Assembly (NCBI GenBank): GCA_011455275.1
Contig: CP015028.1
Coordinates: forward strand, 310,001 to 374,000
Direction of reading: 5' to 3'
DNA: 64,000 nt
From: Pasteurellaceae bacterium Orientalotternb1
GTDB lineage: Bacteria; Pseudomonadota; Gammaproteobacteria; Enterobacterales; Pasteurellaceae
How positions within the stretch are numbered: the first letter of the stretch is position 1; each line of letters starts with the position of its first letter. The translations under genes and the position numbers were made by a program. This document shows, one piece after another, positions 32,018 through 42,132 of this stretch. The notes below the pieces were generated by a model. The model ran no database searches. It saw nothing but the letters and a program-made list of their open reading frames with translations, and had not been told where the DNA came from.

Positions 32018-32917
32018 CTATTTTTTTCGACGAGCTCTTGGATGAGCGGAATCGTAGATTTTCGCAAGATGTTGGAAATCTAAATGAGTGTAAATTTGAG
32101 TGGTTGACAGATCGCTATGCCCGAGCAGTTCTTGTACCGCACGTAAATCGGAACTGGCTTCTAAAATATGTGTTGCGAAAGAATGCCGCAGTTTATGGGG
32201 GTGTAAGTGGCTGGTAAGTCCTTGTCGTTTTCCCCATTTTTCCATCACTGCTTGGATTGAACGGTGGGCTAAACGTCCCCCTTTTTTATTTAAAAACAAG
32301 GCATTATCGTAAGGTTTGAATTGATCTCTCACACTAAGCCAGCGTTGAATGGCAGCAATAGCTTTTGAGCCAACAGGCACAATCCGCTCTTTGCTACGTT
32401 TACCTAGCACTTTCACTTCGCCCACAGTAAGATCAAGATCGCCTAAGTTTAAGCTTTGTAATTCCGATAAACGTAAACCAGAACTATACATCAGCTCCAT
32501 CATTGCCAAATCTCGCAGATCCAATGGTTCGCAACTATCAGAATTCAGCAATTGAGCGATTTGCTCCGCATCAATATTTTTGGGCAAGTGTTTTGGTGCT
32601 TTAGGGGATTTGATCCCAATCGCAACATTATTTTTGAGTATACCTTTTTCAACAAGAAAGGCTAAAAATTGCCGTAATGCGACCAATCTTAGCCCAACGC
32701 TTTTGGCTCCCAAGCCTTGCTGTTTATGGCTTTGAGCAACCATCCAGCGTACAGCTTGAGCATCGACAGACTGCCAATCTGGAATTCCAGCTTGCGTAAA
32801 CAGCTCACAGCTCGCCTTAAGCTGCCGTTGGTAATTGCTCAACGTGTGTGGGCTGACTTGCTTTTCAATTCGCAGAAAATCCCAATAAGGCTGAGTTTGG
32901 GCGTAAAGAAGAGACAT
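32018..32917 (-). CDS. xerC: Tyrosine recombinase XerC
   Basis: With XerD resolves chromosome dimers at dif. 299 residues: N-terminal SAM-like core-binding domain, then the catalytic domain with [16 protein letters not shown] (first arginine), [14 protein letters not shown] (His-x-x-Arg), [15 protein letters not shown] (histidine and nucleophile tyrosine). All catalytic residues present. Its ATG begins 1 bp after the stop of the upstream small gene, so the two are translated as an operon. Confidence 0.96.
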   Translation of the reverse strand: MSLLYAQTQPYWDFLRIEKQVSPHTLSNYQRQLKASCELFTQAGIPDWQSVDAQAVRWMVAQSHKQQGLGAKSVGLRLVALRQFLAFLVEKGILKNNVAIGIKSPKAPKHLPKNIDAEQIAQLLNSDSCEPLDLRDLAMMELMYSSGLRLSELQSLNLGDLDLTVGEVKVLGKRSKERIVPVGSKAIAAIQRWLSVRDQFKPYDNALFLNKKGGRLAHRSIQAVMEKWGKRQGLTSHLHPHKLRHSFATHILEASSDLRAVQELLGHSDLSTTQIYTHLDFQHLAKIYDSAHPRARRKK

Positions 32918-32918
32918 A

Positions 32919-33209
32919 CTAGGCGAGATTCAACTTGCCAATTTGAATGCCAATTTTGCCCAATGCCACAGGGCCTAAATACTCGGCAAGGAATTTGAAT
33001 AAGTCTTCTACATTATCGAAAATATAGTGATTTTCCACTTCTTTTTCGACCTTGCGAGTAAATTCATAGCGGACTTTTTCGCCATCAATATGGGCTTCTA
33101 ATTTGAGAGAAACCGTTTCAAAATAATGGCTCATCGCCCCTTCTAAACCAGGGTCGCTAATGCGAACATCCCATTGATTACTAAATAAAAGTTCGGTTTT
33201 GGTTGTCAT
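32919..33209 (-). CDS. Conserved small protein upstream of xerC (unknown function)
   Basis: 96 residues from ATG 33209, with AGGAAAG just upstream; the frame is open 24 codons further but those residues look non-conserved. No signal peptide or membrane segment. The sequence has alternating strand-like stretches ([32 protein letters not shown]) and ends in a helix, suggesting a small cytoplasmic alpha/beta domain. Stop codon is 1 bp before the xerC start. I do not recognise a function; the tight linkage hints at co-expression with XerC only. Confidence 0.75.
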   Translation of the reverse strand: MTTKTELLFSNQWDVRISDPGLEGAMSHYFETVSLKLEAHIDGEKVRYEFTRKVEKEVENHYIFDNVEDLFKFLAEYLGPVALGKIGIQIGKLNLA

Positions 33210-33237
33210 ATTATCTTTCCTATATTGACGAAAAATG

Positions 33238-33672
33238 CTACAAAAGTTGTTTCCGATAATATTCAATATTGGCTTTGTCACTATCCCAAAGTAGCTTGTT
33301 GTTTTCTGCTTTATTTAACCAATATTTTGCCTTCTCGGGCTGTTGTTGATGAAGGTAAATTTTGATCATCAAGAACTGGCTATCAATATTATCTCGATGA
33401 GCTGATTTTCTAATAAAATTGACCACTTGTGGGTTGCTGTCGGCGAGTTCAATGTGTTCTTCAATTAACTTTTCTAAATTGATTCCCGAGCCGGCATGGC
33501 CTTTTTCGGCAAGCGGCAACCAAGTATCTACTGCCAGTTGAAAATTGCCTTGTTCAATGGCTTGCATTGCTTTCTGCCAACCGTCTTCAATTGGATCTTG
33601 CCCATAGACGAAATCGGGCGATAGCGGGATTGCCAATAGAATAGGCAGCCATAGTGTTAATCGTTTTTTCAT
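33238..33672 (-). CDS. Secreted Sel1/TPR-like repeat protein
   Basis: 144 residues with a signal peptide (MKKRLTLWLPILLAIPLSPDFVYG, cut before QDP). The mature part has helical repeat features: AMQAIEQGNFQLAVDTWLPL, then LMIKIYLHQQQPEKAKYWLN, the spacing of Sel1/TPR-type repeats. A periplasmic protein-protein interaction role is likely. It lies 28 bp upstream of the small gene before xerC, and could be in the same transcript. Function unknown. Confidence 0.7.
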   Translation of the reverse strand: MKKRLTLWLPILLAIPLSPDFVYGQDPIEDGWQKAMQAIEQGNFQLAVDTWLPLAEKGHAGSGINLEKLIEEHIELADSNPQVVNFIRKSAHRDNIDSQFLMIKIYLHQQQPEKAKYWLNKAENNKLLWDSDKANIEYYRKQLL

Positions 33673-33699
33673 GTGATTTGCAAAATTTTTATAGAAAAC

Positions 33700-33725
33700 G
33701 ACCGCTTGTCATTAACAAGCGGTCT
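33700..33725 (-). terminator. Back-to-back uptake sequences forming the glyS terminator
   Basis: GACCGCTTGT and ACAAGCGGTC make a perfect 10-bp stem with a 6-base loop, followed on the minus strand by GTTTTC. It lies 13 bp past the glyS stop. Confidence 0.75.
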
Positions 33726-33737
33726 GATTTGAGCAAT

Positions 33738-35804
33738 TTATTGCAACACCGAAATATCCGCCACTTGTAAGAACAAGTTTTGTAACGTATTTAAAATCGC
33801 TAAACGGTTTTGGCGAAGTTTTTGGTCTTCTGCGTTCACCATCACGTTGTCGAAGAAGTTATCCACAGGCTGACGCAAGTTCGCTAGTTTGTCCAACACG
33901 GCGGTGTAGTCGCCCGTTGCAATCAGCGGTTGCACTTCTTTTTCTAAGGCTAGCACCGTTTCCGCCAAGGCTTTTTCCGCAGGCTCAACGCAAGCGGTCA
34001 GATCAATAGCTTCAATTGCAATATCGGCTTTGGCGAGAATGTTGCTCACCCGTTTGTTTGCTGCTGCCAAGGCTTCGGCACTTTCTAGAGTACGGAAGTG
34101 AGCCACGGCACGCACACGGGCATCAAAGTCCGCAGGGCGAGTTGGACGGCGAGCGAGTACCGCTTGGATCACGTCCACGGCAATGCCTTCGCTTTCATAC
34201 CACGCACGGAAACGCCCTAACATAAAGTCCACCACTTCATTCACAACATTGGCGTTGGTCAGTTTATCGCCGAAAAGTGCGGTAGATTTTTTGACGATTT
34301 CTTCCAAATCAAGCGGTAAGTTTTTCTCAACGATAATGCGAAGCACGCCCAGTGCCGCACGGCGTAGGGCGAATGGGTCGGCACTGCCTTTTGGTTGCTG
34401 ACCGATACCGAAAATCCCCGTGAGCGTGTCGAATTTATCCGCCAACGCCACGCTACTCGCCACTAAGGATTTCGGCAATTCATCGCCCGCAAAACGTGGC
34501 ATATATTGCTCGTTCAACGCTACCGCCACTTCTTCGTCTTCGCCATCGTGGCGAGCGTAGTGCATACCCATTACGCCTTGGGTGTCGGTAAATTCAAACA
34601 CCATATTGGTCATCAAATCGCATTTTGATAGCAAGCCAGCACGCTTCGCTTTGGCTTCGTCTGCCCCGATTTGTTTAGCAATTTCGCCTGCCAACTGCTC
34701 AATGCGAGCGGTTTTATCCCGCAAAGTGCCGAGTTGTTGTTGGAACAATACCGTTTCAAGACGTGGAAGTTGGTCTTCCAAACGCTGTTTTAAGTCGGTT
34801 TTGAAGAAAAATTCCGCATCGGTTAAACGTGGACGCACCACTTTTTCGTTCCCTTCGATGATTTTGCTTGGATCGTCAGGGTTGATGTTCGAGACGAAAA
34901 TAAAGTGCGGTAGCAATTTACCGTCTTTATCATAAATCGGGAAGTATTTTTGGTCGCCTTTCATGGTGTAAACCAAGGCTTCCGCTGGCACGGCTAAGAA
35001 ACGTTCTTCGAAGGTGGCTGCCAATACGTTCGGATATTCCACCAATGAGGTAACTTCATCAAGTAAGTCATCTTCAATGTCGGCAATGCCCCCGATAGCG
35101 GTCGCTTTCGCTTGAGATCTTGCCACGATTTCTGCACGGCGTTCAAAGAAATCGGCAATTACCGAACCTTTTTCTTTCAATAATTGAGGGTATTGATCGG
35201 CGTGTTCGATTTGGAATTCAGGCTCGCCAAGGAAACGGTGTCCACGAATGGTGCGACCGCTTGCCACGCCTAAAATTTCGCCTTCGATAAGCTCTGCTCC
35301 GAATAGCAAGGTTACCGTATGCACAGGGCGGACGAATAGCTCGCTTTTATCGCCCCAACGCATGGTTTTCGGAATCGGTAGGTTCGCCAAGGATTTCGCA
35401 ATAATCTCGACCAACAGATTTTTGGTCGGCTGACCTTCAATCACCGCACGATGTACCAACCATTCGCCTTTGTCGGTGGCAAGACGTTCCGCCTGCGAAA
35501 CCTCAATGCCACAGCCTTTCGCCCAGCCTTCCGCCGCTTTGGTCGGCTTGCCTTCAGCATCAAAGGCAGCAGAAGCTGCAGGCCCTCGTTTTTCAACCGC
35601 CTTGCTCGGCTGACTTTCCGCCAAACCAAGCACCTTCACCGCCAAACGGCGAGGGGCGGCAAACCATTCAACTTTGTCAAAGGCAAGCCCAGCTTGGTTT
35701 AGCTCAAGTTCCACATTCTCTGCAAACGCAGTCGCTAATTTTTTGAGTGCCTTCGGCGGCAGCTCTTCAGTGCCGATCTCGGCGAGGAAGTTTTGTGTTG
35801 TCAT
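33738..35804 (-). CDS. glyS: Glycine--tRNA ligase beta subunit
   Basis: Beta subunit of the alpha2beta2 glycyl-tRNA synthetase, containing tRNA-binding and HD-like domains. 688 residues, normal length. It starts [20 protein letters not shown] and contains [19 protein letters not shown] and [21 protein letters not shown], all family landmarks. ATG 35804 is 10 bp after the stop of Fic gene 2, with AGAGAG as ribosome-binding site, so it may be translated from a message starting in or above the inserted genes. glyQ is 4.6 kb upstream instead of adjacent. Confidence 0.98.
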   Translation of the reverse strand: MTTQNFLAEIGTEELPPKALKKLATAFAENVELELNQAGLAFDKVEWFAAPRRLAVKVLGLAESQPSKAVEKRGPAASAAFDAEGKPTKAAEGWAKGCGIEVSQAERLATDKGEWLVHRAVIEGQPTKNLLVEIIAKSLANLPIPKTMRWGDKSELFVRPVHTVTLLFGAELIEGEILGVASGRTIRGHRFLGEPEFQIEHADQYPQLLKEKGSVIADFFERRAEIVARSQAKATAIGGIADIEDDLLDEVTSLVEYPNVLAATFEERFLAVPAEALVYTMKGDQKYFPIYDKDGKLLPHFIFVSNINPDDPSKIIEGNEKVVRPRLTDAEFFFKTDLKQRLEDQLPRLETVLFQQQLGTLRDKTARIEQLAGEIAKQIGADEAKAKRAGLLSKCDLMTNMVFEFTDTQGVMGMHYARHDGEDEEVAVALNEQYMPRFAGDELPKSLVASSVALADKFDTLTGIFGIGQQPKGSADPFALRRAALGVLRIIVEKNLPLDLEEIVKKSTALFGDKLTNANVVNEVVDFMLGRFRAWYESEGIAVDVIQAVLARRPTRPADFDARVRAVAHFRTLESAEALAAANKRVSNILAKADIAIEAIDLTACVEPAEKALAETVLALEKEVQPLIATGDYTAVLDKLANLRQPVDNFFDNVMVNAEDQKLRQNRLAILNTLQNLFLQVADISVLQ

Positions 35805-35814
35805 TTTCTCTCTA

Positions 35815-37266
35815 CTATGCCTTTAATCTCTCTAAAAGATCATTTGGGGATATGTAATTTGTTGATTTTCCTGATTTTAATGTAGCAAGTAATTTGAGTT
35901 CAGCTAACTGATTTAAATCTTTCCTTGCAGTGTTATCAGAAACACCATACTCATTACTAATTTCTTTTGCACTAAATATTTTCCCAGGTTCTTTAGCTGC
36001 CTTTTGCAAAATTTGTATTTGTCTATAACTTAAATTTTTAAGGAGCTGATTTTTATCTGAAATTATATTAGAAATAAACTCTCGCGTTTTCTTTTGTTTA
36101 GAATCTATATACTTATGAAGATCTTGAATAGCCCTTTTTATAATATCTACTTGATAATATATGAAATAAGTGATGTCCAATTCATCATTTTCAGTATATA
36201 AATACGCTTTACAGTAACTAGCTGGAGCTAATTTTAGTAATCTACTAATTGAAATATATTCAAATAGCCAGTATCCATTTTTCAGCATAAACCAATAAAA
36301 TAAGGCTCTTGCAGTTCTTCCATTCCCATCACCAAAGGGATGAATAAAACCAATAAAGAAATGAATAATTACAGCTTTTATAACTGGATGAATAAAATTA
36401 TTTTTTGAAGCATTATGATCTGTATTTACAAATGTGCATAAATCTTGAATATACTGATTTAACTCTTCGAATAAAGGCGGTGTAAACAAAATTTCATCAT
36501 GCTCTCCTATAATGTAAGTCTGATTATCTTCTCTAAATTTCCCTGGTATTGCTTCATTCTCAATAGCATTCTCTGTAGCAATTCTATGCAAATTTCGTAT
36601 CAAATCTAATGATAATTCTTGATCTTTTAACCTTATTGCCTCTTGCATCAGCTTATAATTATTTAGGATCATTAGTTCATCTTTATTTTTAGGATTTCTT
36701 CCACTTCTCAGCATATCTCTAGCAATTTTGCGAGTAGTTGCAGCTCCTTCAAGCTGTGCAGAAGTAATAGCTTCCTCCATTATTAGAGATTTTATTAAAA
36801 AAAGATTTTGTTCTTCTTTCTCAAAACCATCTAAATTAGGGGAACCAATATTACCTCCACTAGTTTTATCGATAAAATGTAAAATTGCTTGTAGAGACTC
36901 GGGAACACAAAAAGAAAAATGTGTATTTGATAACCGAATATCTTTAGATAGACTCTTACGACTCATTTTGGTTAGAAACCAAGCTATATCAGAGTTTTCT
37001 GTATAAATAAATCTAAATTTATTCCAATGAAGATATCTACCTTTTTCATCTGTAGCCTTAAATTTTTCGCTGTATGCTGAAAATTCTTCTGGAGGTAAAG
37101 CAAATAATTTCCGATGTATATCCCCCCAAAAATAGGTGGTTTCGCAATTCTCATAAAATTCCCTCGTATGCTCAATTTTTAAAAATTGAGTTTCATTTTG
37201 TGTTATTATATTGAAAATGTCTAGAATTTTCTGTTGTATATCTATAATTCGCCTACATTTCAGCAC
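35815..37266 (-). CDS. Fic family protein 2 (probable AMP-transferase, with inhibitory motif)
   Basis: 483 residues. The Fic motif [12 protein letters not shown] is complete (309-320) and an inhibitory motif S169-AQL-E173-G174 precedes it, so this is a second autoinhibited Fic enzyme. The C-terminal third has a helix-turn-helix ([20 protein letters not shown]) suited to DNA binding. The gene is clearly more AT-rich than glyS or glyQ, a sign of transfer. The GTG start at 37266 is the upstream-most possibility, sits in a repeat remnant and has no good ribosome-binding site, so the true start may be further in. It ends 10 bp before glyS. Confidence 0.88.
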   Translation of the reverse strand: MLKCRRIIDIQQKILDIFNIITQNETQFLKIEHTREFYENCETTYFWGDIHRKLFALPPEEFSAYSEKFKATDEKGRYLHWNKFRFIYTENSDIAWFLTKMSRKSLSKDIRLSNTHFSFCVPESLQAILHFIDKTSGGNIGSPNLDGFEKEEQNLFLIKSLIMEEAITSAQLEGAATTRKIARDMLRSGRNPKNKDELMILNNYKLMQEAIRLKDQELSLDLIRNLHRIATENAIENEAIPGKFREDNQTYIIGEHDEILFTPPLFEELNQYIQDLCTFVNTDHNASKNNFIHPVIKAVIIHFFIGFIHPFGDGNGRTARALFYWFMLKNGYWLFEYISISRLLKLAPASYCKAYLYTENDELDITYFIYYQVDIIKRAIQDLHKYIDSKQKKTREFISNIISDKNQLLKNLSYRQIQILQKAAKEPGKIFSAKEISNEYGVSDNTARKDLNQLAELKLLATLKSGKSTNYISPNDLLERLKA

Positions 37267-37347
37267 TCGTCAAAGACGGGAGCTATCTATCGGAGTTACT
37301 ACATAAGCAAGTCTATTTGCAAAACTCCAACAAAATCCGACCTCTTG

Positions 37348-38360
37348 TTACTGCTCACTCAAGGCTCTCGCCCATTCAATTTGCTCTTTCAGCTCCAACT
37401 CCGTTGGCAAATACGGCAGATACTTAGCACTGAAAATCTGTTTTCTGTCGGCAAGTACCGAGTATTTCGCCACGGCTTCGCTCTGTTCGCTGCACAGCAC
37501 GAGTCTGATGGTTGGATTGTCGTCATCGCCTTTAAATTGCTCGTCATACAGGCGGACGTAAGTGTCCATTTGCCCAATATCTTGGTGCTTGAGTTTACCG
37601 ATTTTTAAGTCAATCAACAAAAAGCATTTCAGTTTGAAATTATAAAACACCAAGTCGATATAAAAATCTTCATCGTCAAACCGCACTCGTTTTTGCCGTT
37701 CGACAAAAGCAAACCCTTTGCCGAGTTCCAGTAAAAACTGTTGTAAATTGCTGATAATCGTCTGTTCTACATTGCTTTCTTGATAGGTTTTATCCTGTAA
37801 ATTCAAGAAATCTAAAATATACGGATCTCGCAAATAATCTTGGATCGTTTCTTTCAGTGGTTCGGTTTTCGTTTGAGCTTCTTCTATTACCGCCACATCA
37901 TTTTGACTTGCTAACAACCGCTCGTAGTAAAGCACGGAAATTTGGCGATCGAGGGCTCTTGATGACCAATTATTTTCAATGGTTTCATTCAAATACCACT
38001 GGCGAGCCTTAGGATTTTCTATGCGAATTAAACTTCGATAATGCGTCCAACTTAATTCACGACGCAGTGCGTCACGAATTGGAAAAGCCAAATAAAACTG
38101 ACGCATATTGCGTAAATTACTAACATCAAAGCCTTTTCCGAACATTTCAGTAAGACGCACAGAAACTATTTTGAGCACTGACTTACCATATTCCGCCCGC
38201 TCTTTTCCTTGTTGTTCGTGTTCCACTAGCAAACGCCCGATTTCCCAGTAGCTTTGCACCATCGCCTGTTCACCGTTTGGCGAACCTGCTGCTGGCGAGC
38301 CTATTGGATAATTTGGGCAATGTTGCCGATGAGTTGATCCTGTATTGGTTGTAAATTCAT
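37348..38360 (-). pseudogene. YhcG/DUF1016-type PDDEXK nuclease, copy 1, N-terminus disrupted
   Basis: The bulk (304 codons from ATG 38262) is a YhcG-like protein: DUF1016 N-terminal region (SYWEIGRLLVEHEQQGKERA) and nuclease-like C-terminus (DDEDFYIDLVFYNFKLKCFLLIDLKIG, where ELK of the family reads DLK). Upstream, ATG 38360 opens the expected N-terminus (MNLQPIQDQLIGNIAQIIQ), then hits TAG at 38301-38303, where the family continues ARQQ. A further missing base near 38267-38270 (AACAGGCG for AACCAGGCG) shifts the frame before QAMVQSYW. Two lesions make a decayed gene likely, though the large part could still be made from the internal ATG. Confidence 0.75.
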
Positions 38361-38390
38361 TGCAAAATTTTCCCTAGATCTGACCGCTAG

Positions 38391-39452
38391 CTAGCTCTCT
38401 TTTTCTACCAAAAAACGCTGTTTAGCCCGAGCCACGGCTTGGTGTAAGCGTTGTTCCATTTCTTCTTTTGACGGTAACACCGTTTGGTATTCGGCAATAT
38501 GAATATCGCTGTTTTTCAAATCCAATAATTCGACCTGCTCTGCCTTTTTGGACGTACACAAAATAATGCCTAGCGGCGGGTTTTCGTCTTCTTCTTGCTC
38601 ATATTTTGCCAACCACGCTAAATACAGTTCCATTTGGCTTTTGTGTGAATGTTTAAAGGCTTCGGTTTTCAACTCAATGGCGACTAAGCGTTTTAATTTA
38701 CGATTATAAAAGAGCAAATCAATGTAGAAATCATCATTGTCTATTTGAATACGCTTTTGACGAGCAACAAAGGTAAAACCCGCCCCCAGTTCTAGCAAGA
38801 ATTGTTCGATTTCTCGTAGGATCGCATCTTCTAAATCCTTTTCCATATAGCGATCGTTCAGGTTGAGAAAATCTAAAACATAGGGATCTTTTAGCACAAG
38901 CGATTGATTATATTCGCCTTTTTCCCGTAAGTCGGTTAGCTCTTGAATAATGGTTTCATCAGGCTTTTTGGAAATTGCTGTGCGTTCAAAGAGCAGTGAG
39001 CCAATGCGATCTTCTAAAGTGCGAGTGCTCCAACGTTCTTGAGCTGCCATTGTGGCATAAAATTCACGTTTGATCGGATCTTCAATATGAATAAGTTGCT
39101 TAAAATGCGTCCAACTCAATTTTGCACGCAGTGCATGCACAATTTCAATATCGGAAAATGTTGATGCAAATTGCATCAGATAATTCAAATGCCTTTTACT
39201 CCAACCTCGCCCAAATTGTTGGGTTAAATTTGCCGATAATTGAGCAATAATTTCTTGCCCATATTTCGCCCGTTCCCCTTGCAACACATATTGGTTGATC
39301 CGTTGTCCAATATGCCAGTAAAGCAAGGTGAGTTCGGCATTCACCGCCGTTGCCATTCGTTGTTTAGACGATTGGATCAGCGTGGTGATTTCTTGGATAA
39401 ACTGACCAGATTGTTCCGTTAGCATTTTATTTTCAGTCATCATTTTCCCCAA
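38391..39452 (-). CDS. YhcG/DUF1016-type PDDEXK nuclease domain protein, copy 2
   Basis: Intact 353-residue relative of the neighbouring copy. The N-terminal DUF1016 part carries LLYWHIGQRINQYVLQGERAKYG and LSWTHFKQLIHIEDP. The C-terminal nuclease core has IDNDDFYIDLLFYNRKLKRLVAIELK, with Asp and Glu-x-Lys in the PD-(D/E)xK pattern. YhcG proteins are often found with type I restriction genes and in defence islands; their substrate is not well defined. Start could be ATG 39452 or one of two ATGs within the next 30 bases. The gene lies between the GST gene and the damaged copy, all on the minus strand. Confidence 0.9.
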   Translation of the reverse strand: MGKMMTENKMLTEQSGQFIQEITTLIQSSKQRMATAVNAELTLLYWHIGQRINQYVLQGERAKYGQEIIAQLSANLTQQFGRGWSKRHLNYLMQFASTFSDIEIVHALRAKLSWTHFKQLIHIEDPIKREFYATMAAQERWSTRTLEDRIGSLLFERTAISKKPDETIIQELTDLREKGEYNQSLVLKDPYVLDFLNLNDRYMEKDLEDAILREIEQFLLELGAGFTFVARQKRIQIDNDDFYIDLLFYNRKLKRLVAIELKTEAFKHSHKSQMELYLAWLAKYEQEEDENPPLGIILCTSKKAEQVELLDLKNSDIHIAEYQTVLPSKEEMEQRLHQAVARAKQRFLVEKES

Positions 39453-39465
39453 CTCAAAACGAAAA

Positions 39466-40089
39466 TTAGTTTGGCTTGGTTGCTTTCAACGCCTCATATT
39501 TCTCATTCATTTTGCTTGCCCATTCCACCAAGTGCGGTGCGATTTCGTTGAGATTTACGCCTAGTTTTTCGCCACGAAGTTGATACCAATCAATGAGACA
39601 AACGGCGGAAATGGTGCCGAGATTTAACTCATCGCCAAATTGGGCGAGGTAACGCTCTAATTCCTTGAAGCTACGAAGATTGCGTTCCGTGAGCTGTTGG
39701 TGGCGAGCTGTCCACCATTCATTTTCAGGGCGAAGTAGGCGTTCTGAAATAATCGGTAGCGTATTTTCCATAATGCCGTCCGTTAAGGCGTGCAGTTGTA
39801 ACACGTTCCAACGGCGGCTATTGCGTGGCAGTAAGTGGCGTTCAGGTTGGTTGAGGGAGCCAATGTGATCGAGATATTCACAAATCACGTGGCTGTTATA
39901 AAGCCATTCACCGTTATCCCTTTGCAACGCAGGCACTCGTCCAAGCGGATTGCCTTGATTATGTGGCGAGTTGGGGTCAAAAGAAGATTGAATGGTCTGC
40001 AATTCAATCTGCTTTTCCAACTGATGATGCTTAATCACCGCCATCACTTTGCGGACATAGGGGCTGGTAGTAGAGTGCCAAAGTTTCAT
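39466..40089 (-). CDS. Glutathione S-transferase, YibF-like
   Basis: 207 residues. Thioredoxin-fold N-terminal half begins MKLWHSTTSPYVRKVMAV, followed by the glutathione-site motif GRVPALQRDNGEWLYNSHVI, then a helical half (GTISAVCLIDWYQLRG). Closest in style to the YibF/YncG group. ATG 40089 follows a short spacer after the glutaredoxin-like gene (9 bp after its stop), so the two form an operon, possibly with shared redox or detoxification work. Confidence 0.92.
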   Translation of the reverse strand: MKLWHSTTSPYVRKVMAVIKHHQLEKQIELQTIQSSFDPNSPHNQGNPLGRVPALQRDNGEWLYNSHVICEYLDHIGSLNQPERHLLPRNSRRWNVLQLHALTDGIMENTLPIISERLLRPENEWWTARHQQLTERNLRSFKELERYLAQFGDELNLGTISAVCLIDWYQLRGEKLGVNLNEIAPHLVEWASKMNEKYEALKATKPN

Positions 40090-40098
40090 TTTATTTCC

Positions 40099-40356
40099 TT
40101 ACTTAAATAATGTGGCAAGCTCGCTGACATTCAAATAAACCTCGTTGCCTAACACCAATGCAGGAATCCCAATGTAACCCTTCGCTTTGGCGTTCTCAAA
40201 AGCCGAATGATGATCTCGCAATGTTAAGAAGCGTTTGAAATTTGCCAGAGAAGACATAATTTCAACGGCTTCATATTCCACCCCCAAGCGATTTAACTCG
40301 GCAACAAAAGGGGCAGTGTCGGGGCAGAGTTCAGCGAAAAATAGTACGGGTTTCAT
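40099..40356 (-). CDS. Glutaredoxin-like protein (single-cysteine motif CPDT)
   Basis: 85 residues from ATG 40356, with AGAGGAAT upstream; the frame is open 15 codons further but these are not needed. Opens MKPVLFFAELCPDTAPFV: a thioredoxin-fold strand then CPDT instead of the glutaredoxin CPYC, so it keeps only the first active-site cysteine. IGIPALVLGNEVYLNV carries the cis-proline region. Cytoplasmic, probably a monothiol glutathione-dependent protein. It is followed by the GST gene. Confidence 0.82.
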   Translation of the reverse strand: MKPVLFFAELCPDTAPFVAELNRLGVEYEAVEIMSSLANFKRFLTLRDHHSAFENAKAKGYIGIPALVLGNEVYLNVSELATLFK

Positions 40357-40434
40357 CGTTATTCCTCTTGGGGTGAAATTGGCTAGCGGTGAGTGGTGCA
40401 AGATCTTTTGCGGATCTGACCGCTAGCCATATCT

Positions 40435-41343
40435 TTATTTTTTACAGCCTGGGAAACCTAAGGCTTCACGGCTGGCATAGTAGGCTTCGGCAACGCCTTT
40501 GGTTAAGGCACGAATGCGTAGAATGTAGCGTTGGCGTTCGGTTACGGAAATCGCTTTGCGTGCGTCAAGCAAGTTGAAGCTATGAGCTGCTTTTAAGATG
40601 CGTTCGTAAGCAGGCAATGGCAACGGTTTTTCAAGGGCAAGTAGCTCTTGGGCTTCTTTTTCGTACTGTTCGAAGCAGTAGAAAAGGAAATCGGTGTTGG
40701 CGTGCTCGAAGTTGTAGGTGGATTGTTCCACTTCGTTTTGGTGGAAGACATCACCGTAGGTGGTTTTGCCAAGTGGGCCGTCTGACCACACAAGATCGTA
40801 CACGCTGTCCACGCCTTGAATGTACATGGCTAAACGTTCTAAACCGTAGGTGATTTCGCCCGTAACGGGTTTACACTCTAAGCCACCGACTTGTTGGAAA
40901 TAGGTAAATTGGGTAACTTCCATTCCGTTGAGCCACACTTCCCAGCCTAAACCCCACGCACCGAGCGTTGGGTTTTCCCAGTTATCTTCCACAAAACGAA
41001 TGTCGTTTTGGGTTGGGTCGAAGCCAAGCATTTTTAAGCTGTCGAGATAGAGTTCTTGAATGTTGTCTGGCGAAGGTTTAATCACCACTTGGAATTGGTA
41101 GTAATGCTGTAAACGGTTTGGGTTTTCGCCGTAGCGACCGTCCGTTGGGCGGCGTGAAGGCTGAACATAGGCAAAAGCCATTGGCTCAGGGCCTAAGGCA
41201 CGCAAGCAAGTCATCGGGTGCGATGTGCCAGCCCCCACTTCCATATCAAACGGCTGAACGATAGTTGCCCCTTGGCTTGCCCAATAATCTTGCAGGGCGA
41301 GAATCATTCCTTGAAAGGTTTTTACATTAAATTTTGTGCTCAT
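40435..41343 (-). CDS. glyQ: Glycine--tRNA ligase alpha subunit
   Basis: Catalytic alpha subunit of glycyl-tRNA synthetase. 302 residues from ATG 41343 ([18 protein letters not shown]). Class II signatures are visible: [39 protein letters not shown], and [15 protein letters not shown] near the C-terminus. A TTG two codons upstream is also open. The downstream partner glyS is displaced by five genes. An uptake half-pair with TTTTTTTGCAAATTT lies upstream. Confidence 0.98.
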   Translation of the reverse strand: MSTKFNVKTFQGMILALQDYWASQGATIVQPFDMEVGAGTSHPMTCLRALGPEPMAFAYVQPSRRPTDGRYGENPNRLQHYYQFQVVIKPSPDNIQELYLDSLKMLGFDPTQNDIRFVEDNWENPTLGAWGLGWEVWLNGMEVTQFTYFQQVGGLECKPVTGEITYGLERLAMYIQGVDSVYDLVWSDGPLGKTTYGDVFHQNEVEQSTYNFEHANTDFLFYCFEQYEKEAQELLALEKPLPLPAYERILKAAHSFNLLDARKAISVTERQRYILRIRALTKGVAEAYYASREALGFPGCKK

Positions 41344-41435
41344 GCTCAATTTCTCTAAAAATAGCTAAAAAATGTCGGCTATTATAGCTTGCAAGCGGTC
41401 AGATTTGCGGATTTTTTTGCAAATTTTTGTGGCAG

Positions 41436-41463
41436 GAAATAAAAAGCTCTGCGGTTGCAGAGC
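41436..41463 (-). terminator. Terminator of bioY
   Basis: On the minus strand GCTCTGC pairs with GCAGAGC around AACC, followed by TTTTTATTT. Confidence 0.9.
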
Positions 41464-41473
41464 CTTGAAGAGA

Positions 41474-42040
41474 TTAGAGTTTCGAGAAGAATCGATGTGA
41501 TGGAATAACTAACACACTAGCCAAAAAGGCTTTAATCACCCCACCTAAAATAAATGGGTATAACCCAAATGCCAGTACTTTATCCGCTGGAACAAACAAT
41601 GAAAGCTGTGCTAAACCAAAGGCAAATGTAACTACTGTTGCCAACAGTGCGGCAAATACACTTTTCCAGAACGAATTCAATACACCTTTATCACTGAAAT
41701 ACCCCAGTAAATAAGCAGTTGGCACAAAGCCGATTAAATATCCACCAGAAGGACCAAGTAGTGCTTGGATTCCTGATGATGCATTCGCAAACACAGGTAA
41801 ACCAATGATACCTTCAAAGAGATAGCATAGCACCGCACTTGTTGCCGCCTTACGTCCAAGTGCGAAGCCAACAACTGTCAGGGCAAGCGTCTGCCCTGTA
41901 ATCGGTACTGGATACATCGGTACTGAAATTTGAGCGAAAATCGCAATTAAATTAGCACCGATAATGGTTTTTAACCAAAATGCCGCAAGGCGATTTGTTT
42001 CTAACCATTTTTTGGTTTGAGTGAGTTGTGCAATCAACAT
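41474..42040 (-). CDS. bioY: Biotin transporter BioY (ECF S component)
   Basis: Substrate-binding membrane subunit for biotin uptake. 188 residues with about six membrane helices. Family motifs are VPMYPVPITGQTLALTVVGFALGRK, LGPSGGYLIGFVPTAYLLGY and FILGGVIKAFLASVLV. ATG 42040 has GGAG 7 bases upstream (AAAGGAGAATACAACATG). No EcfA/EcfT genes are nearby, so it would use a shared energising module or act alone. Divergent from a BPL_N-type gene. Confidence 0.96.
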   Translation of the reverse strand: MLIAQLTQTKKWLETNRLAAFWLKTIIGANLIAIFAQISVPMYPVPITGQTLALTVVGFALGRKAATSAVLCYLFEGIIGLPVFANASSGIQALLGPSGGYLIGFVPTAYLLGYFSDKGVLNSFWKSVFAALLATVVTFAFGLAQLSLFVPADKVLAFGLYPFILGGVIKAFLASVLVIPSHRFFSKL

Positions 42041-42097
42041 GTTGTATTCTCCTTTGTGTCTTGCTGAAATTTTGGCATTATATTCCTCGAAAATGCG

Positions 42098-42132
42098 TTG
42101 TAAACGAAAAAGCGAGAGAAAATGGTTAAACC
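42098..42132. promoter_or_regulatory. Weak BirA-operator-like element
   Basis: TTGTAAACG (42098-42106) resembles the left arm of the biotin operator TTGTAAACC. GGTTAAACC at 42124-42132 is a poor match to the right arm GGTTTACAA, 17 bp away. It overlaps the start codon of the downstream gene. Tentative. Confidence 0.25.
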
